A stretch of 52,143 nucleotides of DNA from Cytophagia bacterium (GCA_004294005.1 RDZP01000007.1:1-52143); one strand, 5' to 3'. Positions 17,246 through 27,724 are shown, numbered from the stretch's first letter. Made by a program: numbers and translations. Notes: generated by a model from the sequence alone, not told the origin.

Positions 17246-19123
17246 ATGAAACAACTTTTTATATTTATGGTTATTTTTGGTTTAGTATTTCAAACCAACA
17301 ATAGCATTGCCCAAACTACACTGCAAGCAGGAGATGTAGCCATTATTGCTTATAATACCAATTTAGGTGCAGGTGGTTGCAATAATAGTTATAATACTGA
17401 TGATTTGGTGGCTTTTCTTACTTTTAGAGACATTACACCTAATACAGAAATTATTTTAACAGACCAAGGCTATATTTCTACTTCAGGTGTCAATCATACA
17501 TTTAGAACGGGTGAGGGCGTAGTCAAATTTACACGCACAGGCGCAACTATTACCGCAGGGAGCGTTTTTTATGTGGCTTTTGGCGATGCTCCTTCTATTT
17601 GTGGTACAGGGGTTTCAGCTTGTTCGTCAGGTTGGGCAGTTTCGGCTCTCTTTGGTAGTTTGGGAGCGTTAGATTTGAATTCATCAGGTGACCAACTTTT
17701 TATTATGCAGGGTAATTTTACAACACAAACAAATTTTGTAGGTAATTTTATTTATGGAATTACAACAACAGGTGCATGGACTTATGGTGGAAATAGTACA
17801 ACTTCTAATCTTCCTACAAACCTCAATTGTCTTAATTTTATTGCTACAGATGCGGGGCAGAGTAGATATACAGGTGCTAATAATACTGCGGCGGCTCGCT
17901 CTTTGCATTTGGTTAATATTTATAACACCACTAATTGGAGTACAACGGTCAATGTAAACCCAAGTTGTCCAACAGCCTCTAATTTTACTTTTTCAAGTTT
18001 ATTGACTTCTATTGTCATCAATGCTGAACCAAGCAATGGAAATGCAGGAGGAGACCAAAATATTTGTCAAAATACAACCACAATGGCTGCAACAGGTGTA
18101 GGTACTTGGGCGGTTGTGTCAGGCACAGGTAATTTCTCAAGTACAACAAGTCCAACAGCAAATGTTACAGGTTTGAGTACAGGTCTGAATATTTTTAGAT
18201 GGACTTTGAATAATTGTTCAGGTATATCAGAGGTAAAAATTATTGTTGGAAGTGTGATAGCACCTTCGGTCAGTATTGTTTCAAATCCTACTAATACTAC
18301 TATTTGTCAAGGTACTTTGGTAAACTTTACAGCAGCACCTACTAATGCAGGCACAAATCCAAGTTACCAATGGCAAATTAATAATGTAAATGCAGGCACA
18401 AATTCGTCTACATTTTCTACCACTAATCTTACTAATACAGCACAAGTAAAAGTAATTATTACCGCCAATGATGCTTGTATCAATCCTACAACTGCTACTT
18501 CTAATGTTATTCAATTTACGGTCAATCCAACGCTAATTCCATCTATTAATATCGTTTCGAATGCAACAAATAATAGTATTTGTCAAGGAAATGATATAAT
18601 ATTTACAGCAACACCTACTAATTCAGGTACAAATCCAACTTATCAATGGCAACTCAATGGTATGAATATCGGTACAAATAGCACCACTTTTACAACCAAT
18701 GCTAATAATATTGGCAATATGACAGTGCAATTACAAATGACAAGCAATGCTTTGTGTGCTTCTACAACCAATCCTGTTTCATCTAATACATTGATTATCA
18801 ATGTTAGAAATTGTATTGTGAATAACTTATTTATCCCTGATTTATTTTCACCTAATCGAGATGGACAAAATGATGCATTCAAAATAGAAGGAGATAATAA
18901 TAATATTAAAGAATTTGAATTCAAAATTTTTGATAGATTTGGAAATATTGTTTATCAATCTAATGATTTTTTGGATACAAAAATAAATGGTTGGAATGGT
19001 TCGAGTGCAGGCAATATGCAACCTGCGGGAGCATATTCGTGGGAAATAAAAGGTAAGTTTTCAGATGATCAAACCTTAGAATATAGAGGAAAAACAAAAG
19101 GAAATTTGTTTTTAATAAAATAA
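17246..19123 (+). CDS. Type IX secretion cargo protein with Ig-like repeats and type B sorting domain
   Basis: A 625-residue secreted protein. Signal peptide MKQLFIFMVIFGLVF, cleaved after SIAQ. Residues about 25-200 resemble a lamin-tail-like beta domain (LQAGDVAIIAYNT, ILTDQGYIS). Two related Ig/PKD-like repeats of about 93 residues start near 335 and 428, both with SIVSNxTNxxICQG and YQWQxN motifs. The last ~98 residues (IPDLFSPNRDGQNDAF, FDRFGNIVYQS, PAGAYSWEI) are the gliding-motility-associated CHU_C type B sorting domain, which directs export through the type IX system and surface attachment. The frame opens at TTG 17228; ATG 17246 fits the signal peptide. The ligand is unknown. Confidence 0.88.
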   Translation: MKQLFIFMVIFGLVFQTNNSIAQTTLQAGDVAIIAYNTNLGAGGCNNSYNTDDLVAFLTFRDITPNTEIILTDQGYISTSGVNHTFRTGEGVVKFTRTGATITAGSVFYVAFGDAPSICGTGVSACSSGWAVSALFGSLGALDLNSSGDQLFIMQGNFTTQTNFVGNFIYGITTTGAWTYGGNSTTSNLPTNLNCLNFIATDAGQSRYTGANNTAAARSLHLVNIYNTTNWSTTVNVNPSCPTASNFTFSSLLTSIVINAEPSNGNAGGDQNICQNTTTMAATGVGTWAVVSGTGNFSSTTSPTANVTGLSTGLNIFRWTLNNCSGISEVKIIVGSVIAPSVSIVSNPTNTTICQGTLVNFTAAPTNAGTNPSYQWQINNVNAGTNSSTFSTTNLTNTAQVKVIITANDACINPTTATSNVIQFTVNPTLIPSINIVSNATNNSICQGNDIIFTATPTNSGTNPTYQWQLNGMNIGTNSTTFTTNANNIGNMTVQLQMTSNALCASTTNPVSSNTLIINVRNCIVNNLFIPDLFSPNRDGQNDAFKIEGDNNNIKEFEFKIFDRFGNIVYQSNDFLDTKINGWNGSSAGNMQPAGAYSWEIKGKFSDDQTLEYRGKTKGNLFLIK

Positions 19124-19224
19124 AATTTTGTTGGTTGCCTCAATAATTTTCTTGAATTGTTGATGTTAATAAAACAAGTTCATCTTTTTATTTTTATTGT
19201 TTTTGAAAGTTATGACTTAAATAA

Positions 19225-19358
19225 GCACTTTTTACGTTGTATTTCTCTTAAATCTGCGTTGTTTACATCAGTTTCATCGGCGTTCTATGTTTTTGGAACG
19301 TTGATGAAACTGATTTTCAAACGCGGATTTTTTATTCATAACAATACGTAAAAAGAGC
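19225..19358. repeat. 134-bp nested imperfect palindrome
   Basis: The outer arms (CTTTTTACGTTGTATT near 19229, complement near 19343-19356) enclose an inner stem. The inner stem has AATCTGCGTT with ATCAGTTTCATC and CGTTC on the left (19250-19285), and GAACG, GATGAAACTGAT and AACGCGGATTT on the right (19296-19330). It lies between convergent genes, so it can act as a terminator, but its length and layered structure suggest a REP- or MITE-like element. Confidence 0.8.
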
Positions 19359-19395
19359 AAGTTGTTTAATTATCATTGCTCATAATTCAAAAAAA

Positions 19396-20418
19396 TCAAA
19401 TAAACAAATCTCTGTTTTTATTGTATTCAAATCCAATATGTTTGTATGCTTTTTCAGTGGCTTCTCGCCCACGAGAAGTGCGGTTGATGTAACCTTCTTT
19501 GATTAAAAAAGGCTCATAAACTTCCTCAATCGTTTCTGCTTCTTCGCCGCAAGCAGTAGCAATAGTAATCAAGCCTACTGGACCTCCTTTAAATTTTTCG
19601 ATAATAGTAGTAAGAATACGATTATCCATTTCATCGAGTCCATTTTGGTCAACTTCTAAGGCATCGAGTGCCATTTTTGCAATGCCCATTGTGATGGTTC
19701 CTTCTCCTTTTACTTGTGCAAAATCTCTTGTTCTCCTTAATAAATTGTTGGCAATACGCGGTGTTCCTCTGCTTCGAGAGGCAATTTCGTAGGCGGCTTG
19801 CTCATCAACAGGTGTATTCAAAATTTTACAAGAACGTTTTACAATTTCGGTCAATAATGCTGCATCATAATATTCTAAGCGCGCATTAATCCCAAATCTT
19901 GCACGCAGAGGTGCAGTCAAAAGTCCTGCACGTGTGGTCGCACCTATGAGCGTAAAAGGATTGAGTGCAATTTGTATTGTACGTGCATTCGGACCTGAAT
20001 CAAGCATAATATCAATTTTATAATCTTCCATTGCAGAATATAAATACTCCTCCACTATTGGATTTAATCTATGAATTTCATCTATAAATAACACATCATA
20101 AGGTTGCAAATTAGTCAGTAAACCTGCCAAATCACTTGGCTTATCCAAAACAGGTCCAGATGTAATTTTGAGTTGTGCTTTTAGTTCATTGGCAATAATA
20201 TGAGAAAGTGTAGTTTTTCCTAAACCGGGCGGTCCGTGTAAAAGTACATGGTCTAATGCTTCTTTTCTCTTGCTTGCTGCTTTTACAAATATTTTTACGT
20301 TCTCGATAATTTTTTCTTGTCCCGTAAAATCACTAAAACTAAGCGGTCTAAGTGCTTTTTCAATGGTTTTTTCGGTTTCTGATAAATTTTCTTTATCGCC
20401 TTGCAAATATTCTTTCAT
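19396..20418 (-). CDS. ruvB: Holliday junction branch-migration ATPase RuvB
   Basis: The 340-residue protein has the standard RuvB length and motifs: Walker A GPPGLGKT (62-69), Walker B FIDEIH (111-116), sensor GATTRAG (159-165), an arginine-finger segment LRARFG (171-176), and a C-terminal winged helix ending [13 protein letters not shown]. RuvB forms the hexameric motor that drives Holliday junction migration with RuvA during recombination repair. The frame is open for 20 more codons upstream, but that part is untypical and overlaps the promoter, so the ATG at 20418 is chosen. No ruvA or ruvC is adjacent, as is common in Bacteroidota. Confidence 0.97.
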   Translation of the reverse strand: MKEYLQGDKENLSETEKTIEKALRPLSFSDFTGQEKIIENVKIFVKAASKRKEALDHVLLHGPPGLGKTTLSHIIANELKAQLKITSGPVLDKPSDLAGLLTNLQPYDVLFIDEIHRLNPIVEEYLYSAMEDYKIDIMLDSGPNARTIQIALNPFTLIGATTRAGLLTAPLRARFGINARLEYYDAALLTEIVKRSCKILNTPVDEQAAYEIASRSRGTPRIANNLLRRTRDFAQVKGEGTITMGIAKMALDALEVDQNGLDEMDNRILTTIIEKFKGGPVGLITIATACGEEAETIEEVYEPFLIKEGYINRTSRGREATEKAYKHIGFEYNKNRDLFI

Positions 20419-20441
20419 TTTGTTAGTTGTTTTATTATTCG

Positions 20442-20473
20442 CAAAGATAACAAAAAAATAAAAAATAAACAAA
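20442..20473 (-). promoter_or_regulatory. Promoter of ruvB
   Basis: On the minus strand TTTG (20473-20470), a 20-base spacer and TATCTTTG (20449-20442), 24 bases upstream of the chosen ATG. This also supports rejecting the longer upstream start. Confidence 0.75.
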
Positions 20474-20584
20474 TACAAAAAGGTATTTTTGTACTTAAAA
20501 TCAAATTATTTTATACAAAAATAAAGAGTAAATCATTTAAAATCAAGGTAATCAATGCTAAAAATCAATAAAATTAAATAAATA

Positions 20585-20615
20585 TTGGTAATTTTCATTT
20601 TTTGGTTTACCTTTG
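20585..20615 (+). promoter_or_regulatory. Promoter of gldH
   Basis: TTG at 20585-20587, 20 bases, then TACCTTTG at 20608-20615, 21 bases before the ATG. The TTG at 20613 that opens the frame is part of this element and so is not the start. Confidence 0.65.
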
Positions 20616-20636
20616 CTAAAAAAACAAAAATTAAAA

Positions 20637-21122
20637 ATGATAAAAAATAATAAATACCTGCTTTTTGCTTTTTTTTCATTATTAGGCTTATGCGGTTGTG
20701 GAGCAAGTGTTGTATATGAAAAAAATTATGATTTAAAAAATAGTAGTTGGTATGCAGATTCCACGCTTACTTTTCAGTTTAATATTACAGAAATAGACGC
20801 AAAATATAATTTTTATTATAACCTTAGAAATACAAAAAGTTATCCTTTTTATAATTTATATCTTACCTATCACTTAGAAGATGAAAAAGGAAATTTAGTC
20901 AAAACAGAACTACAAAATGCTACTTTGTTTGATGCAAAAACAGGAAAACCCTTTGGAAATGGCGTTGGAGGAGTTTATACACATCAATTATTACACCCAA
21001 GTTTAGCCAATTTTAAATTCACTAAAAAAGGAAATTATAAATTCAAAATCAAACAATATATGCGTAAAAATCCACTCGAAGGACTACAAGCAGTAGGCAT
21101 TAGATTAGAAAAAGCAGAGTAA
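20637..21122 (+). CDS. gldH: Gliding motility lipoprotein GldH
   Basis: A 161-residue lipoprotein with signal sequence MIKNNKYLLFAFFSLLG and lipobox LCGC (Cys21). The mature domain matches the GldH family: an early NSSWYADSTLTFQFNI segment, YNFYYNLRNTKSYPFYNLYLTYHL, DAKTGKPFGNGVGGVY and a C-terminal GLQAVGIRLEK. GldH is one of the lipoproteins needed for gliding in Flavobacterium and is conserved across Bacteroidota with type IX secretion. No other gld gene is adjacent. The gene sits alone behind its own promoter and is followed by a copy of the dispersed repeat. Confidence 0.88.
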   Translation: MIKNNKYLLFAFFSLLGLCGCGASVVYEKNYDLKNSSWYADSTLTFQFNITEIDAKYNFYYNLRNTKSYPFYNLYLTYHLEDEKGNLVKTELQNATLFDAKTGKPFGNGVGGVYTHQLLHPSLANFKFTKKGNYKFKIKQYMRKNPLEGLQAVGIRLEKAE

Positions 21123-21131
21123 AATAAATTA

Positions 21132-21251
21132 ATTTTGGGCGATTACGGGCTATCGTGCAAAGCACAGAGCCAAAAAAGAGAGAAAAAACTTCGGAAACCT
21201 TCGTTTTTCTCTCTTTTTGTCTCTGCAAGTATGCTTCTATCCCTATCGCGA
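21132..21251 (+). repeat. Dispersed palindromic element, copy B
   Basis: It starts ATTTTGGGCGATTACGGGC and ends TGCTTCTATCCCTATCGCGA. Inside are GTGCAAAGCAC, a long AAAGAGAGAAAAA stem around ACTTCGGAAACCTTCG, and GTCTCTGCAAG. The two ends are imperfect inverted repeats of each other. It starts 10 bases after the gldH stop codon and may also end that transcript. Confidence 0.92.
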
Positions 21252-21677
21252 AATATAAAAATAGTGTTAAATTTTTTTTTATCTCTCAAAAATATGTGTT
21301 AAAATCGTGCTTTATTTTGTCTTTAATTTAAAGAATAGGACTTCAAAAAAATCTAAATAATTTAGAATAATTCTAAATAATGCCTTATATCTAATTTTCT
21401 TTGAAAAAAATTTGTGTTTTTAACGATTGTGAACGAAATTGCAAGCCAAAAGTAAAATAAAGTTTGTATTGTTTTTAATTTATCCAACTAATTAACAATA
21501 AATACTATTTTTATTTTTTGAAATCCAAATTTTTTTTGTTGAAATAATCAAAACAACAAATTATTTTTGGTGCATATTTTGAAAGGATATTTTGATTATT
21601 GCTTATAAACAAAAGAACTAAAAAATATGTGTTCAACTTTGTAAAAAATTAAAAAAATAAAATAAAACTGTTTTCAG
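21252..21677 (+). other. Gene-free leader region before the respiratory cluster
   Basis: About 425 bases of AT-rich DNA with no coding frame I can support. The promoter of the thirteen-gene respiratory run is expected here. CAACTTTG at about 21635 is one base off the -7 consensus and has no convincing partner, so no promoter is called. Confidence 0.5.
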
Positions 21678-22979
21678 ATGATTATGCTGACCAATAAAAC
21701 AAAAAAATCAAAATCCACTCATCATTATTGGAGAGGAGCTTGCTTGTGTTTGTTAGCTTTCGTTTTCAGTATTAACCTTGCTTTTGCACAAGCCGATTCT
21801 ACCAAGAAAGACGCAGCAGCAGCAGGTGGCGCTGGCGGCGGAGCTGATTTAGAAGTAGGTAAAAGACTTTGGGAAGGCAATTGTACTTCTTGCCACGCTG
21901 TTTCTGCCGAAGTAGTAGTAGGTCCCGGCTTAAAAGGTATTTTGGAACGTAGAACAATTGAATGGTTGATTCCTTGGGTAAAAAACTCACAGGCAGTCAT
22001 CAAAAGCGGCGATAAATACGCCGTAGAATTGTTTGCTAAGTACAACAAAAGTGTAATGACAAGTTTTAATTTCAAAGATGATGAAATTAAGGCGATTTTT
22101 GCGTATGTGGACAAAGCAAGTAAGGAAGTAGCAGTAATAAAAGATCCGCCACCAGGTCCACCAGGCGCACAAACTCCTTCTCAAAGTGATTCATCAGGTT
22201 ATTTTAATTTGATGTTAGGTATTTTAGTAACTGTTTTATTTTTAATATTTGCTGTATTGTTGGTAATGTTATCAATGGTAAGTAAATTTTTGAAACAAAA
22301 AGATGGTGATTTGAGCATAGAAGACAGAGAAGTAGTGCATCAAAAATTTGATGTGTTGTCTGTTTTCCAAAGCAGAGCGGTTTTGGGTGGTGTAGCACTT
22401 CTATTTGTTTTATTTGTATTGAAAACTACTTTAGATGGCATCACAAATATTGGTGTTCAACAAGGGTATGCACCTACACAACCTATAGCATTTTCGCACA
22501 AGTTGCATGCAGGTCAATATGAAATAGATTGTGGATATTGTCACACAGGAGTTTATAAAGGAAAGTCAGCGACTATCCCGTCAGCCAATATTTGTATGAA
22601 TTGTCATAATTCAATCAAAAGAGGTTCACCTGAAATCCAAAAAATATACAAAGCGATAGAAAATAATAAACCTATTGAATGGGTAAGAATTCATAATTTA
22701 CCAGATTTGGCTTATTTTAATCACGCACAACATACAAATGTAGCAGGTTTGGCTTGTGAAAAATGTCATGGTGAAATAAAAGAAATGGAAGTCGTACAAC
22801 AAAGAGCGCCTTTGACAATGGGCTGGTGTATCAATTGTCATAGACAAACTGTTGTGGAACACGCAAAAGATAATAAGTATTATGATAGACTTATAGAGGC
22901 GCACGATAAATATCAAAAAGGTTCACCTATGACAGTTGAAAATATTGGTGGTTTGGAATGTGCTAAATGTCATTATTAA
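21678..22979 (+). CDS. actA: Alternative complex III subunit A, multihaem cytochrome c
   Basis: A 433-residue protein of alternative complex III, the menaquinol:cytochrome c oxidoreductase that replaces bc1. Six haem-binding CxxCH motifs are visible: CTSCH (69-73) in an N-terminal monohaem domain after a signal/anchor, and CGYCH, CMNCH, CEKCH, CINCH and CAKCH in the C-terminal pentahaem region. Two membrane segments (about 175-200 and 233-254) lie between. The fused monohaem domain is an N-terminal addition to the classical pentahaem ActA. An Ala/Gly-rich linker follows the signal. ATGs occur at 21678 and 21684 and the first is kept. This is the first gene of the cluster. Confidence 0.93.
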   Translation: MIMLTNKTKKSKSTHHYWRGACLCLLAFVFSINLAFAQADSTKKDAAAAGGAGGGADLEVGKRLWEGNCTSCHAVSAEVVVGPGLKGILERRTIEWLIPWVKNSQAVIKSGDKYAVELFAKYNKSVMTSFNFKDDEIKAIFAYVDKASKEVAVIKDPPPGPPGAQTPSQSDSSGYFNLMLGILVTVLFLIFAVLLVMLSMVSKFLKQKDGDLSIEDREVVHQKFDVLSVFQSRAVLGGVALLFVLFVLKTTLDGITNIGVQQGYAPTQPIAFSHKLHAGQYEIDCGYCHTGVYKGKSATIPSANICMNCHNSIKRGSPEIQKIYKAIENNKPIEWVRIHNLPDLAYFNHAQHTNVAGLACEKCHGEIKEMEVVQQRAPLTMGWCINCHRQTVVEHAKDNKYYDRLIEAHDKYQKGSPMTVENIGGLECAKCHY

Positions 22980-22988
22980 AAAACCCAC

Positions 22989-23003
22989 AACCCCGTTGGG
23001 GTT
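22989..23003 (+). repeat. Short GC hairpin between actA and actB
   Basis: AACCCC-GTT-GGGGTT forms a tight stem in the 34-base gap, 10 bases before the actB ATG. It is notable in such AT-rich DNA and may affect actB translation or mRNA processing. Confidence 0.6.
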
Positions 23004-23013
23004 ATTTTAAAAA

Positions 23014-26000
23014 ATGGAAGAATTAAACAAAGTATATTGGAAAGGCATTGAAGAGCTTACAAATGATGTAGAATTTGTAAAGCATGCCGAAAAAGAATTT
23101 CCTCAAGACTTGCCTGAAACAAAACAAGGAGAGGAAAATAATAGACGTGATTTTTTGAAATTGATGGGCTTTAGTGTAGCAGCTGCTTCTTTGGTGGCTT
23201 GTGAAGCACCAATCAAAAAAGCAATTCCTTTTTTGAATAAGCCTGAAAATTTAGACCCAAGTATTCCTAATTATTATGCTTCGACTTATTTTGAAGCAGG
23301 TGATTATGCAAGTGTGGTTGTAAAAACAAGAGAGGGAAGACCTATCAAAATTGAAGGGAACAGCTTATCTACTATTTCGAAAGGAAAAACAAGTGCAAGA
23401 GCACAAGCGTCTATTTTAAATTTGTATGATGGACAACGTTATCAATCTTTTATGCAGGCAAAAAAACCTGCTAAAATGCAAGATGTTGATAAGTTAATCA
23501 AAGACAAATTAAAAGCGGCATCAAACATAAGGATTTTATCTTCTACGATTATTAGCCCTTCAACAAAGGCAATTGTCAAAGAATTTAAAGAAACTTATCC
23601 AAGCACAAAACACGTTACTTATGACAGTCTTTCTCAATATGGATTGACACAAGCACATAAAGAAGGGTTTGGTGTTGAAGCAGTTCCTTCTTATGATTTT
23701 AGCAAAGCAAAAGTAATTGTTAGTTTTGGTTGTGATTTTTTAGGCACTTGGATTTCTCCTATAGAATTTTCAGGACAATACGCTCAAATGCGCAAACTAA
23801 ACAGCAAGGAACACAAAGAAGCGAAAATGTCAAAACATTTTCAATTTGAAGCGAGAATGTCAATGACGGGTGCAAATGCAGATTTTCGCGTACCTGTAAA
23901 AGCTTCTCAAGAAATTACTTTGTTGGCTACTTTATATAGCAAATTAAAAGGTACAGATGCAAAAGCAAAAGATGCAAATGTAGAGGTTGCATTACAAAAA
24001 GCAGCAAAAGAACTTTTAGAAGCAAAAGGAGAAAGTTTAGTAGTAAGTGGTTCGAATGATACTAATGCACAAATTTTGGTGGCAGCCATCAATAATGAAT
24101 TAGGTAATTATAGTGCTACAATAGATATTACCACGCCTTTGAATACTTATCAAGGGAATGAAAAACAAGTCAATGATTTGATTGATGATATTAAAAGTGG
24201 CGGCGTTGATGCAATTATATTTTATGGAGTAAATCCTGTATATGACCATCCAAGAGGAGAAGAATTGAAAGCTGCTTTGAGTAAAGTAGGTTTGAAAATT
24301 TCTTTTGCTTCACAGCCTGACGAAACTACAGATTTGTGTGATTTTGTCTGCTCTGATAATCATTATTTAGAATCTTGGGGTGATGCAGAGCCAAGAAAAG
24401 GATATTATAGTTTGACGCAACCTACAATTACTCCTATTTTTAGCACTCGTCAAGCACAAGAAAGTCTTTTAATATGGTCAGGCAATGACAAACCTTATTA
24501 TGATTATTTGCGTACATTTTTGAGTAAAGATTTATTCAAAAAACAAACAAAATACAAAGGTTTTGATAATTTCTTTACAGGTATTCTACATGATGGAGTT
24601 TTGGTTACTTCGGGTGCAGCAGCAATAGTAGAGAATGATGAAGTTAAGAAAGATGACAAAGAAGCAAAAAAAGAAGACAAACCTGTAAAAAAAGCAGGTA
24701 AGTTTGAAGGAGATGCAGAGAGTGCGATTGTAAAAGTAAATGAATACAAAGACGGCGGTTTGGAAGTAATTACTTATCAAAAAGTATCTTTGGGGAATGG
24801 TGCTTATGCTAACAATCCTTGGTTACAAGAAATGCCAGATCCTATTACAAAAGCGTGTTGGGCGAATTATGCATCAATGTCACCAAAAACAGCCAAAGAA
24901 AAAGGTTTGTCAAATGGTAATGTAATAAAGGTAACAGCAGGAAAAACAAGTTTTGAAGTTCCTGTTTTATTACAACCTGGACAAGCAGATAATACAGTTG
25001 CGGTAGCAGTAGGTTATGGTAGAAAAATAAGCGGTAAAGTAGGTACAAATGTAGGAGCAAATGTATTTCCTTTGGCAGCAAAAGCGTATGAATCAGGAAA
25101 TATTTCAAAAACAGATAAAACTGATGAAGTAGCACAAACGCAAACACATAATACAATTATGGGGCGTAGTATTATTCAGGAGGCAAGTTTACCTGATTAT
25201 AAAGCAAAACCAAATGCAGGACGCATTTATCCACATATAAGTTCAGCAGATGGAAAATCTTACAAACCTTATGATGTAACTTTATGGAAAGGATATCAAT
25301 ATCATAATCATTCTTGGGGTTTGGTAATTGACTTGAACTCTTGTACAGGCTGTAGTGCTTGTACTGTAGCTTGTCAAATAGAAAATAACGTACCTGTTGT
25401 AGGTAAAAAAGAAGTTTTAATGCGTCGTGAAATGCATTGGATTAGAATTGACCGTTATTATAGCAGTCCTGAAGGAGCAACAAGTTTTAGCGATTTAGAA
25501 AAAGAAGCGGTTAATCCAGAGGTTACATTTATGCCTATGATGTGTCAGCATTGTAATAATGCACCTTGCGAAACAGTTTGTCCTGTATTAGCAACCACAC
25601 ATAGTTCGGAAGGTTTGAATCAAATGGCTTATAATCGTTGTATTGGTACACGTTATTGTGCTAATAACTGCCCTTACAAAGTACGCCGATTTAATTGGTT
25701 TCATTATGCAGAAGATGACAGATTTACAGATGTAAATTATGTTCAAACATCTGATTTAGGTAAAATGGTAATTAATCCAGATGTTACAGTGCGTTCTCGT
25801 GGAGTAATGGAAAAATGTAGTTTGTGTGTACAACGCATTCAAGCAGGAAAGTTACAAGCGAAAAAAGATAAACGCCAAGTAAAAGATGGAGAAATCAAAA
25901 CGGCTTGTCAACAAGTTTGTCCTACTGATGCAATTACTTTTGGTGATATGAATGATATGGAAAGTAAAATTTCTAAAGCATTAGGCATTGCAAAAGAAGT

Positions 26001-26181
26001 GAAAAAAGGAGAGCATGGACATGCAGACGAAACTGTTTACTCAATGAAAGAACCACGTGCTTATCACGTTTTAGAAGAAATTAACGTAAAACCACAAGTA
26101 TCATACTTGACAAAAATCCGTAATAATGATAAAAAATTAAAAGCGGACAAAGGTCATGGTGGACACGAAGGTGGACATTAA
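23014..26181 (+). CDS. actB: Alternative complex III subunit B, iron-sulfur molybdopterin-oxidoreductase-like
   Basis: The 1055-residue protein fuses a molybdopterin-oxidoreductase-like part with a four-cluster ferredoxin part, as in ActB. The N-terminus has a twin-arginine motif (NRRDFLKLMG, about 44-53) and a lipobox-like SLVAC. Family knowledge says the first half has lost the cofactor. The C-terminal third has the iron-sulfur cysteines: CTGCSACTVAC, CQHCNNAPCETVC, CIGTRYCANNC and CSLC paired with CQQVC. Electrons probably pass along these clusters towards the haems of ActA. A Lys/Asp/Glu-rich insertion lies near 545-565 and the tail is rich in His and Gly. Confidence 0.93.
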   Translation: MEELNKVYWKGIEELTNDVEFVKHAEKEFPQDLPETKQGEENNRRDFLKLMGFSVAAASLVACEAPIKKAIPFLNKPENLDPSIPNYYASTYFEAGDYASVVVKTREGRPIKIEGNSLSTISKGKTSARAQASILNLYDGQRYQSFMQAKKPAKMQDVDKLIKDKLKAASNIRILSSTIISPSTKAIVKEFKETYPSTKHVTYDSLSQYGLTQAHKEGFGVEAVPSYDFSKAKVIVSFGCDFLGTWISPIEFSGQYAQMRKLNSKEHKEAKMSKHFQFEARMSMTGANADFRVPVKASQEITLLATLYSKLKGTDAKAKDANVEVALQKAAKELLEAKGESLVVSGSNDTNAQILVAAINNELGNYSATIDITTPLNTYQGNEKQVNDLIDDIKSGGVDAIIFYGVNPVYDHPRGEELKAALSKVGLKISFASQPDETTDLCDFVCSDNHYLESWGDAEPRKGYYSLTQPTITPIFSTRQAQESLLIWSGNDKPYYDYLRTFLSKDLFKKQTKYKGFDNFFTGILHDGVLVTSGAAAIVENDEVKKDDKEAKKEDKPVKKAGKFEGDAESAIVKVNEYKDGGLEVITYQKVSLGNGAYANNPWLQEMPDPITKACWANYASMSPKTAKEKGLSNGNVIKVTAGKTSFEVPVLLQPGQADNTVAVAVGYGRKISGKVGTNVGANVFPLAAKAYESGNISKTDKTDEVAQTQTHNTIMGRSIIQEASLPDYKAKPNAGRIYPHISSADGKSYKPYDVTLWKGYQYHNHSWGLVIDLNSCTGCSACTVACQIENNVPVVGKKEVLMRREMHWIRIDRYYSSPEGATSFSDLEKEAVNPEVTFMPMMCQHCNNAPCETVCPVLATTHSSEGLNQMAYNRCIGTRYCANNCPYKVRRFNWFHYAEDDRFTDVNYVQTSDLGKMVINPDVTVRSRGVMEKCSLCVQRIQAGKLQAKKDKRQVKDGEIKTACQQVCPTDAITFGDMNDMESKISKALGIAKEVKKGEHGHADETVYSMKEPRAYHVLEEINVKPQVSYLTKIRNNDKKLKADKGHGGHEGGH

Positions 26182-26193
26182 GATATAAATTTG

Positions 26194-26225
26194 TAGTAAT
26201 TTAATTTGAAAAAATTAAATTACTA
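26194..26225 (+). repeat. Hairpin between actB and actC
   Basis: TAGTAATTTAATTT (26194-26207) and its exact complement (26212-26225) form a 14-bp stem with a 4-base loop. No T-tract follows, so it is more likely an mRNA stability or processing element than a terminator. Confidence 0.65.
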
Positions 26226-26261
26226 TCATCAATTTTGAATAAAAAAAAAGAATAAAAATAT

Positions 26262-27689
26262 ATGCAAATGACTTCACCTGTTCGTGAACCTCTTGTACTA
26301 AGACAGATTCACGACAAAAACCGCAAGACTACTATGCACGACGTTACAAATGATATTTGTCGTCAAGTAGAGGCTGCACCCAATGTTCGTTGGTTAGCAG
26401 CGTTAGGGATTTCATTGATTGTGCTTGCTTATGGGAGTTATACTTTATATCGTACATGGTTTTTTGGTATCGGAGAATGGGGACTGAATAAAACAGTGGG
26501 CTGGGCTTGGGATATTACTAATTTCGTATGGTGGGTAGGTATTGGGCATGCAGGAACTTTGATTTCAGCTGTTTTATTGTTGTTTCGTCAAAAATGGCGT
26601 GCTTCTATCAATCGTTCAGCAGAAGCGATGACAATTTTCGCCGTACTTTGTGCGGGTTCATTTATTTTGATGCACATGGGAAGACCTTGGTTGGCACATT
26701 GGGCATTGCCTCTACCTAATACTTACGGGTCTTTATGGGTTAATTTTAACTCTCCTTTGGTTTGGGATGTATTCGCTATCAGTACTTATTTAACTGTTTC
26801 CGCTGTTTTTTGGTATGTAGGATTGATTCCTGATTTGGCTACTATCAGAGAGCGTGCTACTAATCCAATTTCAAAATTTGTGTATGGTATTTTAAGTTTT
26901 GGTTGGGATGGTTCTACAAAAACTTGGGCAAGATATGAAATGGTTGCTTTGGTTTTGGCTGGTCTTTCTACACCTTTAGTACTTTCAGTACATACAATTG
27001 TAAGTTTTGACTTTGCTACATCAGTAATTCCGGGTTGGCACACGACCATTTTTCCTCCTTATTTTGTTGCGGGTGCAATTTTTTCAGGCTTTGCAATGGT
27101 ATTGACTTTAATGTTGATAACAAGATATGTTTTCAAATTAGAGCCTTATATTACATTGACACACATTGAGTCAATGAATAAAATTATTTTAGTTACAGGT
27201 TCGATTGTAGGGATTGCTTATATTACTGAATTTTTTATTGCTTGGTATTCAGGTGTTCCTTATGAACAATATGCTTTTATTAATCGTATGTTTGGTCCTT
27301 ATTGGTGGGCATATTGGGCAATGATGAGTTGTAACGTAATTTCACCACAGTTCTTTTGGTTTAAAGCTATGAGAAGAAATATTTATGCTACATTTGCTTT
27401 GTCTATTGTTGTAAATATTGGAATGTGGTTTGAACGTTTTGTAATTATTGTTACATCATTACACAGGGATTATCTTCCTTCAAGTTGGGTAATGTTTTGG
27501 CCTACTTACGTAGATATTGGTGACTATTTATTTTCATTTGGGTTTTTCTTTACTTGCTTCTTTTTGTTTGCTAAGTTTTTGCCTGTAATTAATATGGCAG
27601 AAGTAAAAACAATATTGGCTTCTTCAGATGAAGACGCTTCTACATATTATGCAGAAGAAGAAAAACAGTCTAAAGAATCTGCTCACTAA
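26262..27689 (+). CDS. actC: Alternative complex III subunit C, NrfD-like quinol-binding membrane protein
   Basis: A 475-residue polytopic membrane protein of the NrfD/PsrC family with about ten transmembrane helices. The first helix is near residues 43-63 ([20 protein letters not shown]), and later ones include [20 protein letters not shown] and [19 protein letters not shown]. ActC and ActF are the two quinol-side membrane subunits of alternative complex III, which oxidise menaquinol and are thought to contribute to proton translocation. It lies between actB and actD with short gaps, as usual for the operon. Confidence 0.93.
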   Translation: MQMTSPVREPLVLRQIHDKNRKTTMHDVTNDICRQVEAAPNVRWLAALGISLIVLAYGSYTLYRTWFFGIGEWGLNKTVGWAWDITNFVWWVGIGHAGTLISAVLLLFRQKWRASINRSAEAMTIFAVLCAGSFILMHMGRPWLAHWALPLPNTYGSLWVNFNSPLVWDVFAISTYLTVSAVFWYVGLIPDLATIRERATNPISKFVYGILSFGWDGSTKTWARYEMVALVLAGLSTPLVLSVHTIVSFDFATSVIPGWHTTIFPPYFVAGAIFSGFAMVLTLMLITRYVFKLEPYITLTHIESMNKIILVTGSIVGIAYITEFFIAWYSGVPYEQYAFINRMFGPYWWAYWAMMSCNVISPQFFWFKAMRRNIYATFALSIVVNIGMWFERFVIIVTSLHRDYLPSSWVMFWPTYVDIGDYLFSFGFFFTCFFLFAKFLPVINMAEVKTILASSDEDASTYYAEEEKQSKESAH

Positions 27690-27724
27690 AATTATTTAAC
27701 TATTTTCAAAAACATTATAAAAAA

